Assembly (NCBI RefSeq): GCF_020880975.1
Contig: NZ_JAJIWP010000002.1
Location: 1-64,000, forward strand
DNA from: Mucilaginibacter sp. UR6-1
Lineage (GTDB): Bacteria > Bacteroidota > Bacteroidia > Sphingobacteriales > Sphingobacteriaceae
Direction of reading: 5' to 3'
Length of the DNA: 64,000 nucleotides
Shown: positions 15,247 to 24,835 of the stretch, piece after piece
How the letters are laid out: the number at the start of each line of letters is the position of its first letter
Position numbering within the stretch: the first letter of the stretch is position 1
Notes under the pieces: generated by a model
Database searches by the model: none
Seen by the model: only the letters and a program-made list of their open reading frames with translations
Told to the model about the DNA's origin: nothing
Position numbers and translations under genes: made by a program

Positions 15247-18138
15247 ATGCAATTGAACACTGATTACCAGGAAAAATTCCAGTCGCGCCATATCGCTCCC
15301 AACGATGCCGACACCGCCGAAATGTTAAAAACTGTAGGCGTAAATTCATTAGACGAGCTTATTGAACAAACGGTTCCGGCGCCGATACGCCTCAAGAACC
15401 CTTTGAATTTGCCGCCTGCCAAAAGCGAATTTGATTACCTGAACACGCTTAAACAAACCGCGTCAAAAAACAAGGTTTTTAAAAGCTACATCGGTCAGGG
15501 CTATTATGATGTTATTGTTCCGGGTGTAATACAGCGTAACATTCTCGAAAATCCGGGATGGTATACCCAATATACGCCGTACCAGGCCGAGATCGCACAA
15601 GGCCGTTTACAGGCGCTGCTTAACTTCCAAACCATGGTGATTGACCTTACCGGTATGGAAATAGCCAATGCCTCGTTACTTGATGAAGGTACCGCCGCTG
15701 CCGAGGCCATGTTTATGCAATACAGCCTGCGTAAAAATCAAAAGGCCAATAAATTTTTTGTATCTGAAGAGCTATTTGCTCAAACCATTGATATTTTAAA
15801 AACCCGCTCACAGCCTTATGGCATTGAGCTGGTAATGGGTAGCCACGAGTCGGTTGAATTGACCGAGGATATGTTTGGCGCTATTGTACAATACCCTGCC
15901 AAAAATGGCGAGGTATATAACTACAGCGATTTTGCTGCCAAAGCACACGAAAAAGGCATTAAGCTAACCGTAGTTGCTGATTTGATGAGCCTTGTACTGC
16001 TAACGCCTCCGGGCGAGTGGGGTGCCGACATTGTAGTGGGCAGCAGCCAGCGCTTCGGTATCCCGATGGGCTTTGGTGGCCCGCATGCGGCTTTCTTTGC
16101 TACCAAGGAGGAGTACAAACGCTCAATGCCTGGCCGTATTATTGGCGTTACCATTGATAGTGCCAACAATTACGCCCTGCGTATGGCATTGCAAACCCGC
16201 GAGCAGCACATCCGCCGTGATAAGGCAACTTCAAATATTTGTACAGCCCAGGCACTATTGGCTATTATGGCCGGCATGTACGCCGCCTACCACGGTCCGC
16301 AAGGACTTAAACTGATAGCCGAGCGTATACATGGTTTATCCGTATTGCTTTCAAACTCGTTAGAGGGGCTGGGCTACAAGCAACTAAACAAAGCTTACTT
16401 TGATACCCTGCAATTTGATTTGGGCGACCTTGTTGGCCCGCTGCACGGCGAGGCGCTGAACAATGAGATGAACCTGAACTATAATGGTTCAACGGTTACC
16501 ATTACGCTTGATGAAACTACCTCGGTTGAAGATGTAAAAACCATTGTTCGCTTTTTTGCCAAAGTAAAAGGCAAAACCCTGAATGATGTAAACATTGATG
16601 AGCTGAAGGGCATCCTGCAAACTACCATTCCGGCAGCATTGCAGCGTACATCAGCATACCTAACCCACCCGGTATTTAACTCGCACCACTCAGAGCATGA
16701 GATGCTGCGTTATATTAAATCGCTTGAGGCAAAGGATCTTTCATTATGCCACTCTATGATTGCCCTGGGCTCATGCACCATGAAGCTGAATGCTACTACC
16801 GAGATGGTACCGGTTACCTGGGCCGAGTTTAGCAAGATGCACCCTTTTGCCCCGGTTGATCAAACCGGCGGTTATATGCAACTGTTTGATGAACTTGATA
16901 AATGGCTGAGCGAGATTACCGGCTTTGCAGCCATGAGCTTACAGCCAAACGCCGGCGCGCAGGGCGAATATGCAGGTTTGATGGTTATCCGCGCTTACCA
17001 TTTGGATAGGGGTGATACCCAGCGTAACATCGCTTTGATCCCGTCATCAGCACACGGTACCAACCCGGCATCGGCAGCTATGGCCGGCATGAAGATCATC
17101 GTTGTAAAATGTGATGAGAATGGCAACATTGATGTTGCCGACCTGAAAGCTAAAGCCGAGCAATATAAAAACGAACTTTCGTGCCTGATGGTAACTTATC
17201 CTTCAACACATGGTGTTTTTGAGGAAAGCATCATCGAAGTATGTAACATTATACATGACAACGGCGGCCAGGTTTATATGGATGGTGCCAACATGAACGC
17301 GCAGGTAGGTTTAACCAGCCCGGCCAATATTGGTGCCGATGTTTGCCACCTTAACCTGCATAAAACCTTCTGTATTCCTCACGGTGGCGGTGGCCCGGGC
17401 ATGGGCCCGATCGGTGTAGCTAAGCACCTGGTGCCTTACCTGCCGGGCCATGCGGTGGTTGATATCGACAAGGGGAAATCCATCCCGGCTGTTTCGGCAG
17501 CGCCATGGGGTTCGGCATCAATCCTGATCATATCTCACGCTTATATAGCCATGATGGGGGGCGAAGGCTTAACCAACGCTACCAAATACGCTATACTGAA
17601 TGCCAATTACATAAAAACAAGGCTAAAAGAGCATTACCCGGTATTGTACACCGGCAGCAAAGGCCGTTGCGCGCATGAAATGATATTGGATTGCCGCTCG
17701 TTCAAAGTACAGGGCATTGAGGTTACCGATATTGCCAAGCGTTTAATGGACTATGGCTTCCATGCGCCAACCGTATCATTCCCGGTTGCGGGTACAGTGA
17801 TGATTGAGCCTACAGAATCAGAGCCTAAGCACGAGCTTGACCGTTTCTGCGATGCGATGATAGCTATACGTAACGAAATAAAAGATGTGGAAAATGGCTT
17901 GCTTGACAAGATAGACAACCCGCTGAAGAACGCGCCGCACACTGCTGCTGTAGTAACCGGCAACCAGTGGGATCACGCTTACACCCGTCAAAAAGCGGCA
18001 TTCCCGCTGCCTTACGTGGCTGCTTACAAATTTTGGCCATCAGTAGGCAGGGTTAATGATACTTATGGCGACCGTACGCTTATTTGCTCATGCCCGCCAA
18101 TTGAAGATTATGCTTTTGAAGAAAGTGTAATTGAATAA
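15247..18138 (+). CDS. gcvP: glycine dehydrogenase (decarboxylating), P protein
   Basis: The P protein of the glycine cleavage system decarboxylates glycine on PLP and passes aminomethyl to the H protein lipoyl arm. This 963-residue protein is the fused form with both halves. The N-terminal half has IGQGYYDV near 79 and [20 protein letters not shown] near 108. The C-terminal half has the PLP lysine in [20 protein letters not shown] near 699 and the [15 protein letters not shown] segment. gcvT and gcvH are not in this window. It ends at a very strong terminator. Confidence 0.97.
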   Translation: MQLNTDYQEKFQSRHIAPNDADTAEMLKTVGVNSLDELIEQTVPAPIRLKNPLNLPPAKSEFDYLNTLKQTASKNKVFKSYIGQGYYDVIVPGVIQRNILENPGWYTQYTPYQAEIAQGRLQALLNFQTMVIDLTGMEIANASLLDEGTAAAEAMFMQYSLRKNQKANKFFVSEELFAQTIDILKTRSQPYGIELVMGSHESVELTEDMFGAIVQYPAKNGEVYNYSDFAAKAHEKGIKLTVVADLMSLVLLTPPGEWGADIVVGSSQRFGIPMGFGGPHAAFFATKEEYKRSMPGRIIGVTIDSANNYALRMALQTREQHIRRDKATSNICTAQALLAIMAGMYAAYHGPQGLKLIAERIHGLSVLLSNSLEGLGYKQLNKAYFDTLQFDLGDLVGPLHGEALNNEMNLNYNGSTVTITLDETTSVEDVKTIVRFFAKVKGKTLNDVNIDELKGILQTTIPAALQRTSAYLTHPVFNSHHSEHEMLRYIKSLEAKDLSLCHSMIALGSCTMKLNATTEMVPVTWAEFSKMHPFAPVDQTGGYMQLFDELDKWLSEITGFAAMSLQPNAGAQGEYAGLMVIRAYHLDRGDTQRNIALIPSSAHGTNPASAAMAGMKIIVVKCDENGNIDVADLKAKAEQYKNELSCLMVTYPSTHGVFEESIIEVCNIIHDNGGQVYMDGANMNAQVGLTSPANIGADVCHLNLHKTFCIPHGGGGPGMGPIGVAKHLVPYLPGHAVVDIDKGKSIPAVSAAPWGSASILIISHAYIAMMGGEGLTNATKYAILNANYIKTRLKEHYPVLYTGSKGRCAHEMILDCRSFKVQGIEVTDIAKRLMDYGFHAPTVSFPVAGTVMIEPTESEPKHELDRFCDAMIAIRNEIKDVENGLLDKIDNPLKNAPHTAAVVTGNQWDHAYTRQKAAFPLPYVAAYKFWPSVGRVNDTYGDRTLICSCPPIEDYAFEESVIE

Positions 18139-18153
18139 TTAGGAATATTTTTT

Positions 18154-18203
18154 AACGCATAAACAATATGTGCCTTTTTGCATATTGTTTATGCGTTTTT
18201 TTT
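18154..18203 (+). terminator. gcvP terminator
   Basis: A 17-base stem, AACGCATAAACAATATG (18154-18170) with its complement at 18181-18197, followed by a run of T. It may also slow transcription in the opposite direction. Confidence 0.92.
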
Positions 18204-18474
18204 GTAAAAAATGCATTTTTAAAGCTGATTTTAGCAACAAATACAACCCATTTTGCGTATTTCAATGTGTAATATTTATGATCAAATGATGATTGTGATA
18301 TTTATTATACATAAATTTAAGCTGGTGCAATAAAGAGTACTATTCACACTGATAAAAGCGCTGTAATTTTGATGTAAGATTTTGTGTGATAAGAATTGTG
18401 AGAATTAATTTTTATAGATTTACAACTTTTACGAATAAAACTTTTTACTTGACCATACGTATAACACCCCTAAT
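18204..18474. other. AT-rich gap upstream of the receiver gene
   Basis: About 270 bases of AT-rich DNA with no ORF, repeat or clear TAnnTTTG element recognised. It presumably holds the promoter of the receiver gene. Confidence 0.4.
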
Positions 18475-18891
18475 ATGAGTATTCTTAGCAAAACAATAAA
18501 CGTTCTGTTAGTTGATGATGATGAGATCAATAATTTCATCTCAATTAAACTGATAAAAAAAGCGTTGTTAAACACCAACATCACCGCTTGCCTGAACGGT
18601 AAATTTGCTATTGATCAGCTTGTTGAATTGCAGCAAAAGGACCCGGAAGGGCTGCCCGACTATATCCTGCTGGATATTAACATGCCTATTATGAATGGCT
18701 GGGACTTTTTGGATGAGTACAAACGCCTCGGTATCGATCCATTAAAAAAGACCAAGATATTCATCATCTCTTCTTCGGTTTTTAGTAACGATATCAGCAA
18801 GGCCAAATCATACCCGCTTGTGCACGATTTTATTTCAAAGCCGCTGAATGTTGAACGTATAAAAGAAATTTTCGACGTAGAGAAAAATTAA
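18475..18891 (+). CDS. single-domain response regulator (CheY-like)
   Basis: A 138-residue receiver domain without an output domain. The acidic pocket is VDDDEINN near 14-21, the phospho-acceptor Asp lies in LLDINMPIMNGWDFL near 64, the Ser/Thr switch in FIISSSV near 100, and the Lys in FISKPL near 122. Such lone receivers are common in Bacteroidota and relay phosphate or bind partner proteins. No kinase lies next to it. It overlaps by four bases the convergent hydrolase gene. Confidence 0.92.
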   Translation: MSILSKTINVLLVDDDEINNFISIKLIKKALLNTNITACLNGKFAIDQLVELQQKDPEGLPDYILLDINMPIMNGWDFLDEYKRLGIDPLKKTKIFIISSSVFSNDISKAKSYPLVHDFISKPLNVERIKEIFDVEKN

Positions 18892-19658
18892 ACCGCCTGT
18901 ATAGCGAAATGCTCGCCATCAAAGGTTACTGTGCCAACTGTAGTGCCTTTTGAGTGGTAAAACAAACATTGCCAGCCATCAGCCGCGGCTTGTTTTCCAT
19001 ATTCTTCGCGCAGCTCCATGGCTTTACGGCCATCATAATCATACTTAGCAATAAACCGGCGCAGCAATTGTTCAGGTTCCGGCAATTCATCGCCACCAAA
19101 AAACACCTTTTGGCCATCTTCTTCAATTAAAAACACCTGGTGATACTGGCAATGCCCGCCCGATAGCTGGTAGGTGATACCCGGTTTTAGTGTGCCATCA
19201 CCTTCAGTAGTGGTTAGTTTTACACTATCCTGCAAGGCTTCAAAAATCTCGATATGGTATGATGATGATTTACCGGCCAGGGCGTATTCCCACTCGCCGC
19301 GCTGAACCACATGCTCAGCCTGCGGAAAGCTGGGTTGCAGGCCGCCGCCACGTTCAACCACCAAACCGCCTGAATGATCGTAATGCAGGTGCGACATTAG
19401 TATCAGCGTAACATCCTCAGGCTCAAAACCCGCATTACGTATATGTTGGTGCAGGTAAAGCTCGTCGCGGGTATCTTTGTAGCCCAAACCGCTGTCTAAC
19501 AGGATCAGGTCTGTTGAGGTTTTTATTAGGAATGGATTTACGTGGATGAACAACGAGCCGGGGCGGCTTTTACGGTCATCGGTTTCGGGGTTAAAGGGAA
19601 CGAACTTTTTTGTTGCATCTACCGAGTAAGAGCCTTCGTCCAGTGTAAATATTTCCAT
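18888..19658 (-). CDS. metallo-beta-lactamase-fold hydrolase
   Basis: A 256-residue cytoplasmic member of the MBL fold. The zinc-binding HxHxDH motif is MSHLHYDHSGGL near 88-99; LSGGHCQYHQ near 165 and FFGGDELPEP near 185 supply further ligands. It has no signal peptide. The family includes lactonases, glyoxalase II and RNases; N-acyl-homoserine-lactonase-like and general hydrolases share this layout, so the substrate is unknown. It is transcribed away from recJ. Confidence 0.83.
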   Translation of the reverse strand: MEIFTLDEGSYSVDATKKFVPFNPETDDRKSRPGSLFIHVNPFLIKTSTDLILLDSGLGYKDTRDELYLHQHIRNAGFEPEDVTLILMSHLHYDHSGGLVVERGGGLQPSFPQAEHVVQRGEWEYALAGKSSSYHIEIFEALQDSVKLTTTEGDGTLKPGITYQLSGGHCQYHQVFLIEEDGQKVFFGGDELPEPEQLLRRFIAKYDYDGRKAMELREEYGKQAAADGWQCLFYHSKGTTVGTVTFDGEHFAIQAV

Positions 19659-19789
19659 GATCTGTATATATGCTGATGTTTGAGCAAGCTCAGAATATCA
19701 GCCCGGTGTTATTTTGTTAACAATATTTAATTGGCTTTTATGTTTAATAGCCAATGTTATATATTTAGGGTTTTATCCCCTGCAAAGAT

Positions 19790-21490
19790 ATGAATAAACG
19801 GTGGGCCGTAAGGCAAAAAGCGGATCATGATGAAGTAAAAAGCCTTGCTGAGGCCTTAAACATCAATCCCGTTTTAAGCCATTTGCTGTTGAGTCGTGGT
19901 ATTCATAATTATGATGAAGCCCGCTATTTTTTCCGTCCGGATATACGTCATCTGCATGATCCCTTCCTGATGGCCGGTATGGAACAGGCTGTTGAACGTA
20001 TTGAACTGGCCATTGCTGGTAACGAAAAGATACTGATATACGGTGATTATGATGTAGACGGTACCACAGCCGTATCATTAGTATATGGCTTTTTTAAAGA
20101 GCGTTATGATAACCTGGAGTATTATATTCCCGACCGTTATACCGAAGGCTACGGTATATCCACCCAGGGCATTGATTATGCCGCTGCCAATGGTTTCTCG
20201 TTAATTATAGCGCTGGATTGCGGTATCAAATCTATTGATAAGGTTGATTACGCCAACACGCTGAATATTGATTTTATTATTTGCGACCACCACACCTGTG
20301 GCGATACCATACCTGCGGCCGTTGCCGTGCTTGACCCGAAACGCCCGGATTGCGGATATCCATATAAGGAGCTTTCGGGCTGTGGCGTTGGCTTTAAGCT
20401 GTTGCAGGCTTATGCCGAGAAAAATGACATTCCGTTTGAGGAGATATTTCGTTTTGTTGACCTGGTAGCTATCAGCATTGCCTGCGATATTGTGCAGATA
20501 ACCGGCGAGAACCGTGTGCTGGCTTACTTTGGCCTGCAAAAACTCAATAACGAGCCATGCACGGGTATAAAGATATTAATGGAAGTAGCAGGTCGGTCAG
20601 CCAATTACTCCATCGCCGATATTGTATTTACGCTTGGCCCGCGCATTAACGCCGCAGGCAGGATAGATGATGCTAAGCATGCCGTGCAATTGCTGATAGC
20701 GTGCGATGAGGCAGATGCCCGCGAAAAGGGCGCGCTCATCAATATTAAGAATACCGAACGCAAGGGGCACGACCTGCAAATAACCGACGAAGCCTTAAGC
20801 ATGATTGGTGCAAGCGAAGCCATGATCAACCGCAAATCAACCGTGGTATTTAACGAGAGCTGGCACAAAGGGGTGATCGGTATCGTGGCCTCACGCCTCA
20901 CCGAAAAATATTACCGCCCGACCGTAGTGCTCACCCGCTCAAACGGGCATGTGGCAGGCTCGGCACGCTCTGTTTTGGGCTATGATCTGTATGAGGCCCT
21001 ATGCGGTTGCAGCGACTTATTATTGCAATTCGGCGGGCACAAATACGCCGCAGGCCTCACCATGAAGCCCGAAAATGTGGAAGCGTTTGTCGAGAAGTTT
21101 GAAGAGGTGGTAAGTGCATCTATTACTGCCGAGCAATTGATCCAGCAGATAGAAATTGATGCGGAGCTCGAACTGAAGGATATTGACGGTAAGTTCTTCA
21201 GGGTACTGAACCAATTCGCTCCGTTTGGGCCGGGTAATATGTCGCCTGTATTCCTTTCAAAAAACGTATATGTAAATGGAACGCCCGGCCTGGTGGGTAG
21301 CAATCATATCAAAATGAGCATTAGTCAGCCCGGGTCGGCGTGGTTTGATTGTATTGCCTTTAACCACGGCGAATGCCTGCACCAGATTCGACCCGGTGTG
21401 CCCTTTGATGTATGCTACAGTATCGAAGAAAACGTATGGCGCGACAAGCGTTCGCTGCAATTAAATATCAAGGGTATAAGGTGTTATTAG
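19790..21490 (+). CDS. recJ: single-stranded-DNA exonuclease RecJ
   Basis: RecJ degrades ssDNA 5'-3' in recombination and mismatch repair. The 566-residue protein has DYDVDGTTAVSLVYGF near 85-100, the DHH motif in IICDHHTCGDT near 161, HKGVIGIVASRL in the DHHA1 region near 360, and FGGHKYAAGLTM near 416, followed by an OB-fold C-terminus. Length and order match the family. A clear terminator follows at 21523. Confidence 0.96.
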   Translation: MNKRWAVRQKADHDEVKSLAEALNINPVLSHLLLSRGIHNYDEARYFFRPDIRHLHDPFLMAGMEQAVERIELAIAGNEKILIYGDYDVDGTTAVSLVYGFFKERYDNLEYYIPDRYTEGYGISTQGIDYAAANGFSLIIALDCGIKSIDKVDYANTLNIDFIICDHHTCGDTIPAAVAVLDPKRPDCGYPYKELSGCGVGFKLLQAYAEKNDIPFEEIFRFVDLVAISIACDIVQITGENRVLAYFGLQKLNNEPCTGIKILMEVAGRSANYSIADIVFTLGPRINAAGRIDDAKHAVQLLIACDEADAREKGALINIKNTERKGHDLQITDEALSMIGASEAMINRKSTVVFNESWHKGVIGIVASRLTEKYYRPTVVLTRSNGHVAGSARSVLGYDLYEALCGCSDLLLQFGGHKYAAGLTMKPENVEAFVEKFEEVVSASITAEQLIQQIEIDAELELKDIDGKFFRVLNQFAPFGPGNMSPVFLSKNVYVNGTPGLVGSNHIKMSISQPGSAWFDCIAFNHGECLHQIRPGVPFDVCYSIEENVWRDKRSLQLNIKGIRCY

Positions 21491-21522
21491 TTTAATTCAC
21501 CCTGTCATCGCTATCGCCCGAC

Positions 21523-21559
21523 ATCCCTCTCTACGTTAGCGTAGAGAGGGATTTTCTAT
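21523..21559 (+). terminator. recJ terminator (CCCTCTCT type)
   Basis: ATCCCTCTCTACG (21523-21535) pairs perfectly with CGTAGAGAGGGAT (21540-21552), followed by TTTTCTATTT. A closely similar hairpin occurs at 39311-39335. Confidence 0.85.
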
Positions 21560-21564
21560 TTAAT

Positions 21565-21602
21565 CCCCCTCTCTGTTTACAGAGAGGGGGCAGGGGGTGA
21601 GT
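21565..21602. repeat. CCCCCTCT hairpin repeat with CAGGGGGTGAGT tail
   Basis: CCCCCTCTCTGT pairs with ACAGAGAGGGGG at 21565-21590, followed by the tail CAGGGGGTGAGT. The same tail follows hairpins at 7753-7793 and, diverged, near 39378-39410 and 39421-39450. Confidence 0.7.
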
Positions 21603-21656
21603 AAAACAAACCACCAACCTCCATGTTAACGAATAAACCTTTTAAATCAACACAAC

Positions 21657-22505
21657 ATGAAATGGCTTGGCAGGCGCGAAAGTAGTAATACCGAACAAGG
21701 CAGCGGCGGTGGTCGTGGTTTGGCATTGGGTGGGGGCGTGGTAGGCATTATTGCCGCCGCTATCTACTTCTTTACCGGGATTGATCCATCAGCAATACTG
21801 GGTGGTACCCAGCAGCAGCAAGGGGAACAAACCAATACCCAGCCCGGCATTGATCCGAACAACCAGCAGCAAAAGTTTGTAAGTGTTGTACTTGCCGATA
21901 CCGAAGATATATGGGGGAAACTGTTTAAGGAGATGGGCAAAACATACGAGGAGCCTACCCTTCACTTTTTTGAAGGCGGTGTGCAAACCGAGGGCTGCGG
22001 CTTTGCCCAATCGGCTACAGGGCCGTTTTATTGCCCCGGCGACCGTAAAGTATATATCGACGTTACTTTTTTTGATGAACTGGAGCAACGCTTTGCTGCT
22101 GCCGGAAATTTTGCCCGTGCCTACGTAGTAGCGCACGAGGTTGGGCACCACGTACAGCAACTGCTGGGTACAAGTGCCAAACTGGAGCGTGCCCGTGGTA
22201 ACGTAAGCGAAGCAGAATACAACAAGCTATCGGTAGCGCTGGAACTGCAGGCCGACTTTTACGCAGGTGTATTTGCCCATTACGAAGAAAGCACCAAGAA
22301 CGTTTTAGAACCCGGCGATATTGACGAAGCCCTGAACGCCGCCAACCAAATTGGCGACGACCGCCTGCAAAAAGAAAGCACCGGCCGCGTAGAACCCGAC
22401 AGCTTTACCCACGGCACCAGCGCCCAACGCCAACACTGGTTTAAAAAAGGCTACGAAACAGGTGATGTTAAGCAAGGCGATACTTTTGCGGAGATGGGAT
22501 TATAG
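21657..22505 (+). CDS. YpfJ-type neutral zinc metallopeptidase
   Basis: A 282-residue membrane-anchored protein of the YpfJ/'neutral zinc metallopeptidase' family. After a basic Gly/Ser-rich start, one membrane helix spans about 24-42, then a Gln/Asn-rich linker. The zinc motif HExxH is VVAHEVGHHVQQLLG near 157-171, and the downstream Glu lies in ALELQADFYAG near 197. GFAQSATGPFYCP near 118 is also typical. The substrate is not known. Its last six bases overlap the end of the convergent methyltransferase gene. Confidence 0.88.
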   Translation: MKWLGRRESSNTEQGSGGGRGLALGGGVVGIIAAAIYFFTGIDPSAILGGTQQQQGEQTNTQPGIDPNNQQQKFVSVVLADTEDIWGKLFKEMGKTYEEPTLHFFEGGVQTEGCGFAQSATGPFYCPGDRKVYIDVTFFDELEQRFAAAGNFARAYVVAHEVGHHVQQLLGTSAKLERARGNVSEAEYNKLSVALELQADFYAGVFAHYEESTKNVLEPGDIDEALNAANQIGDDRLQKESTGRVEPDSFTHGTSAQRQHWFKKGYETGDVKQGDTFAEMGL

Positions 22506-23369
22506 GATGATTTTTACATCCGTAAGGTCAATTGTTTCAGGTAAAAATATATTATCTGAATATATAAATACCTCTGTTCCCTTACTTGATTTCGCAGCAC
22601 TATAATTAAGTGAATATTCAAAAGTTTGATGCTTGGAATAAAGTTGCTTTATTTCCAGTGCGTTATCATAGGATACAATCCACTTGTGTCTATCAAGTGA
22701 TGTAATCATCTTACTTACTTCCTCGTGATCGCTGTGTTTATAGTAGTTGACATATAATTCTTTACCTTTTAAATAATATGGAGGGTCAAAGTAGAATAAT
22801 GAATTTATAGGTAGTGTTTTCTTTAACTGCGGAATTAGATTACAAGCATCTAAATTATATAGATTTATTCTGTCAGAATACTTTGCAATTCTTTGTATTC
22901 TCTTAATTAAATTGTCTTTATTATATCGGGCATCAATCTTATAGTTGCCAATTTGATCTATGCCACCAATAACACCACCTTTGATTATACCCGATCTATT
23001 TGTTCTGTTTAAAAAAAAAGTTGAAAATCCTAAATCATCAATATTTGCGATATTTTTTTCTTTTTGGATTTCTTTTTGAAGTTTCCAGGTTTCAATATTA
23101 ACTACAGTATCCTTTATTTTTTTACAAAGACTTTCGGTGTCATTTAACACACTATGCCAAAAAGCATAAATGGATTTGTCATAATCATTTATGACAATAT
23201 TTGATGCATATTCGTCTATCAGTAAAGTTAATGCAACGGATGCTCCGCCTGCATAAGGTTCAATATACCATCCATCCATTAAAAGATTTTTTTTAAAAAT
23301 CTCTTTGATAAAATCAGATACTTTTGCTTTACCTCCAGGGTATCTTAACGGGGAATAAAAGTCTGTCAT
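22500..23369 (-). CDS. DNA adenine N6-methyltransferase, D12 class, orphan
   Basis: A 289-residue Dam-like enzyme that would methylate adenine in duplex DNA. It begins DFYSPLRYPGGKAKVSDFI (motif X), has motif I YIEPYAGGASVALTLL near 35-50 and motif IV FYFDPPYYLKG near 192-202. No endonuclease gene is adjacent. The ATG at 23369 overlaps the upstream stop as ATGA, so the two genes are translationally coupled. Base composition is clearly more AT-rich than neighbours, pointing to horizontal transfer. Its site is not readable from sequence; GATC is only one option. Confidence 0.92.
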   Translation of the reverse strand: MTDFYSPLRYPGGKAKVSDFIKEIFKKNLLMDGWYIEPYAGGASVALTLLIDEYASNIVINDYDKSIYAFWHSVLNDTESLCKKIKDTVVNIETWKLQKEIQKEKNIANIDDLGFSTFFLNRTNRSGIIKGGVIGGIDQIGNYKIDARYNKDNLIKRIQRIAKYSDRINLYNLDACNLIPQLKKTLPINSLFYFDPPYYLKGKELYVNYYKHSDHEEVSKMITSLDRHKWIVSYDNALEIKQLYSKHQTFEYSLNYSAAKSSKGTEVFIYSDNIFLPETIDLTDVKIIL

Positions 23370-24733
23370 ACTAATTCCCAAATTTTCTCAATAAATACTT
23401 GAATAACATCCCAGCTCCTTTTTAAATGTTGTTCATTTGGTGAATAATGTCGGTTATGTACGTATGCATTGAATGTATCTATGGCTAAAATATCATGGGC
23501 ATCATTTATTGAAACTCTAATACCCTTGAGCTCATGGTCTGTCAATAAGTTTCTGGCTTCTAAATAATCCGCTACTTTTTCAATTTTTTCCTTTAATGGC
23601 GTAAGTTTTTTCACTCCTTTAATAGCCCCTTGTTTACTTGCAATAAAAGCATCGATACTTAGTTCGATAAATACACGGAAAATAACAGCAGTGGAATTGA
23701 CGAAATCTGCTACGTTTAAATCTTTTAATTCGTGATAAATAGTATTGACTCTCTGGTCGGTAATTTTTATTATACAGTTTTTAGGTATCAAATATTTCCG
23801 ATCTGAAGTAGGGGGAAGGCTTCTTATACTTTTTGGAGTATTAATTGGAGCAGTTTTATCATCTATTTTTAATGTAGAAGATATTAATTGCCAAGGGGAT
23901 TTGGATTTATTTGTTTTGTCAGGTAGCTCTGTTTTCTGAAAACCTTCAATGTAGTTTTTTCGATCATTCTTTGTTCTTATTGCATTAACAGTATAATCCT
24001 TATATAAAAAATCTGAAGCTATTTTTGATAAGCCTTTAACCAATTCGGGTTCTTGTAAGTCAGAGCTTAATATTTTATTTGTGTATTTTATACCTAAAAC
24101 ATCCCTAACATCCGGGTCTGTTAGAAGACGCTCGACATTTGTATATGTTAGGTTTGATAGATCTTCTTTTAATTTATGGTCTGTAAAATTGGAACGTTGT
24201 AAAAATTCGATGGCTTGTAATGCAATCGGATTATGTCCTTTAATCTTTTTACTGAATCGTGCCTGTTGAGTTGTATCCCAAGCTACAGTTCCAACACCAC
24301 CGTTTTCTCCTGTATGTTTAAGTTCTATCCATTTGTCCGCATCTGCGGGGTTCTCAAATACTAAACAGTCAATGTTTGAAATGGGTTTTTTTGCAAAATT
24401 TTCAACATGCGGCTTTAGTTTTTTTAAGAAGCTCACACTCTTGGCGTCCACTATATCGGGGGAGTTTAAAATTTTCAAAATACTAACTCTTCTATTACCC
24501 TCTAAGACAGTGAATCTTTTTTTGTCTTCTTTGTTAGGCGTTACATATATTGGATCACCTGGGTTTAGACCGGCATCTAAAATATCTTTTGCTAGTTTTA
24601 TTAATTTTTCAGGCTGGTCATCAACCATTAATTGTATTGCATCCCTTTGGTTGGTAACCATTTCGAAACGGGGATTTTCAATGCTAACAATTAGGTTAGT
24701 AAGTTTGATAGCTTGTCTTTGAGCGTCTGGCAT
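23366..24733 (-). CDS. ParB-like N-domain protein, partner of the methyltransferase
   Basis: A 455-residue protein with a ParB/Srx-type N-terminal domain (about 10-100), including ENPRFEM and the ParB motif VLEGNRRVSILKIL near 75-88. The middle is Lys-rich. The C-terminus (about 350-455) is helical and ends DTFNAYVHNRHYSPNE followed by WDVIQVFIEKIW; the conserved-looking polar patch recalls HEPN-like domains, but this is tentative. There are no helix-turn-helix or plasmid partition neighbours, so chromosome partition is unlikely. AT-rich and coupled to the methyltransferase, it may be part of a modification-based defence or selfish cassette. Confidence 0.72.
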   Translation of the reverse strand: MPDAQRQAIKLTNLIVSIENPRFEMVTNQRDAIQLMVDDQPEKLIKLAKDILDAGLNPGDPIYVTPNKEDKKRFTVLEGNRRVSILKILNSPDIVDAKSVSFLKKLKPHVENFAKKPISNIDCLVFENPADADKWIELKHTGENGGVGTVAWDTTQQARFSKKIKGHNPIALQAIEFLQRSNFTDHKLKEDLSNLTYTNVERLLTDPDVRDVLGIKYTNKILSSDLQEPELVKGLSKIASDFLYKDYTVNAIRTKNDRKNYIEGFQKTELPDKTNKSKSPWQLISSTLKIDDKTAPINTPKSIRSLPPTSDRKYLIPKNCIIKITDQRVNTIYHELKDLNVADFVNSTAVIFRVFIELSIDAFIASKQGAIKGVKKLTPLKEKIEKVADYLEARNLLTDHELKGIRVSINDAHDILAIDTFNAYVHNRHYSPNEQHLKRSWDVIQVFIEKIWELV

Positions 24734-24757
24734 TGTTTAAATAAGATAAGGTTTACT

Positions 24758-24765
24758 CAAAGGTA
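24758..24765 (-). promoter_or_regulatory. -7 element of the ParB-like/methyltransferase cassette
   Basis: The minus strand reads TACCTTTG, a perfect TAnnTTTG, 24 bases before the start codon. The -33 position reads TTAG rather than TTTG. The cassette therefore seems to be read by the host housekeeping polymerase. Confidence 0.55.
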
Positions 24766-24835
24766 TTAATTTGTTTAAAAAAAACTAATTTTATAAACTT
24801 GATGAAACTCAATTCATTTGCTGTTCTCTATTAAT

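Noticed and set aside
23366-24733. Chromosome partition protein ParB
   Set aside because: There is no parA neighbour, no helix-turn-helix and no parS-like sites; only the N-terminal ParB-like motif is shared.
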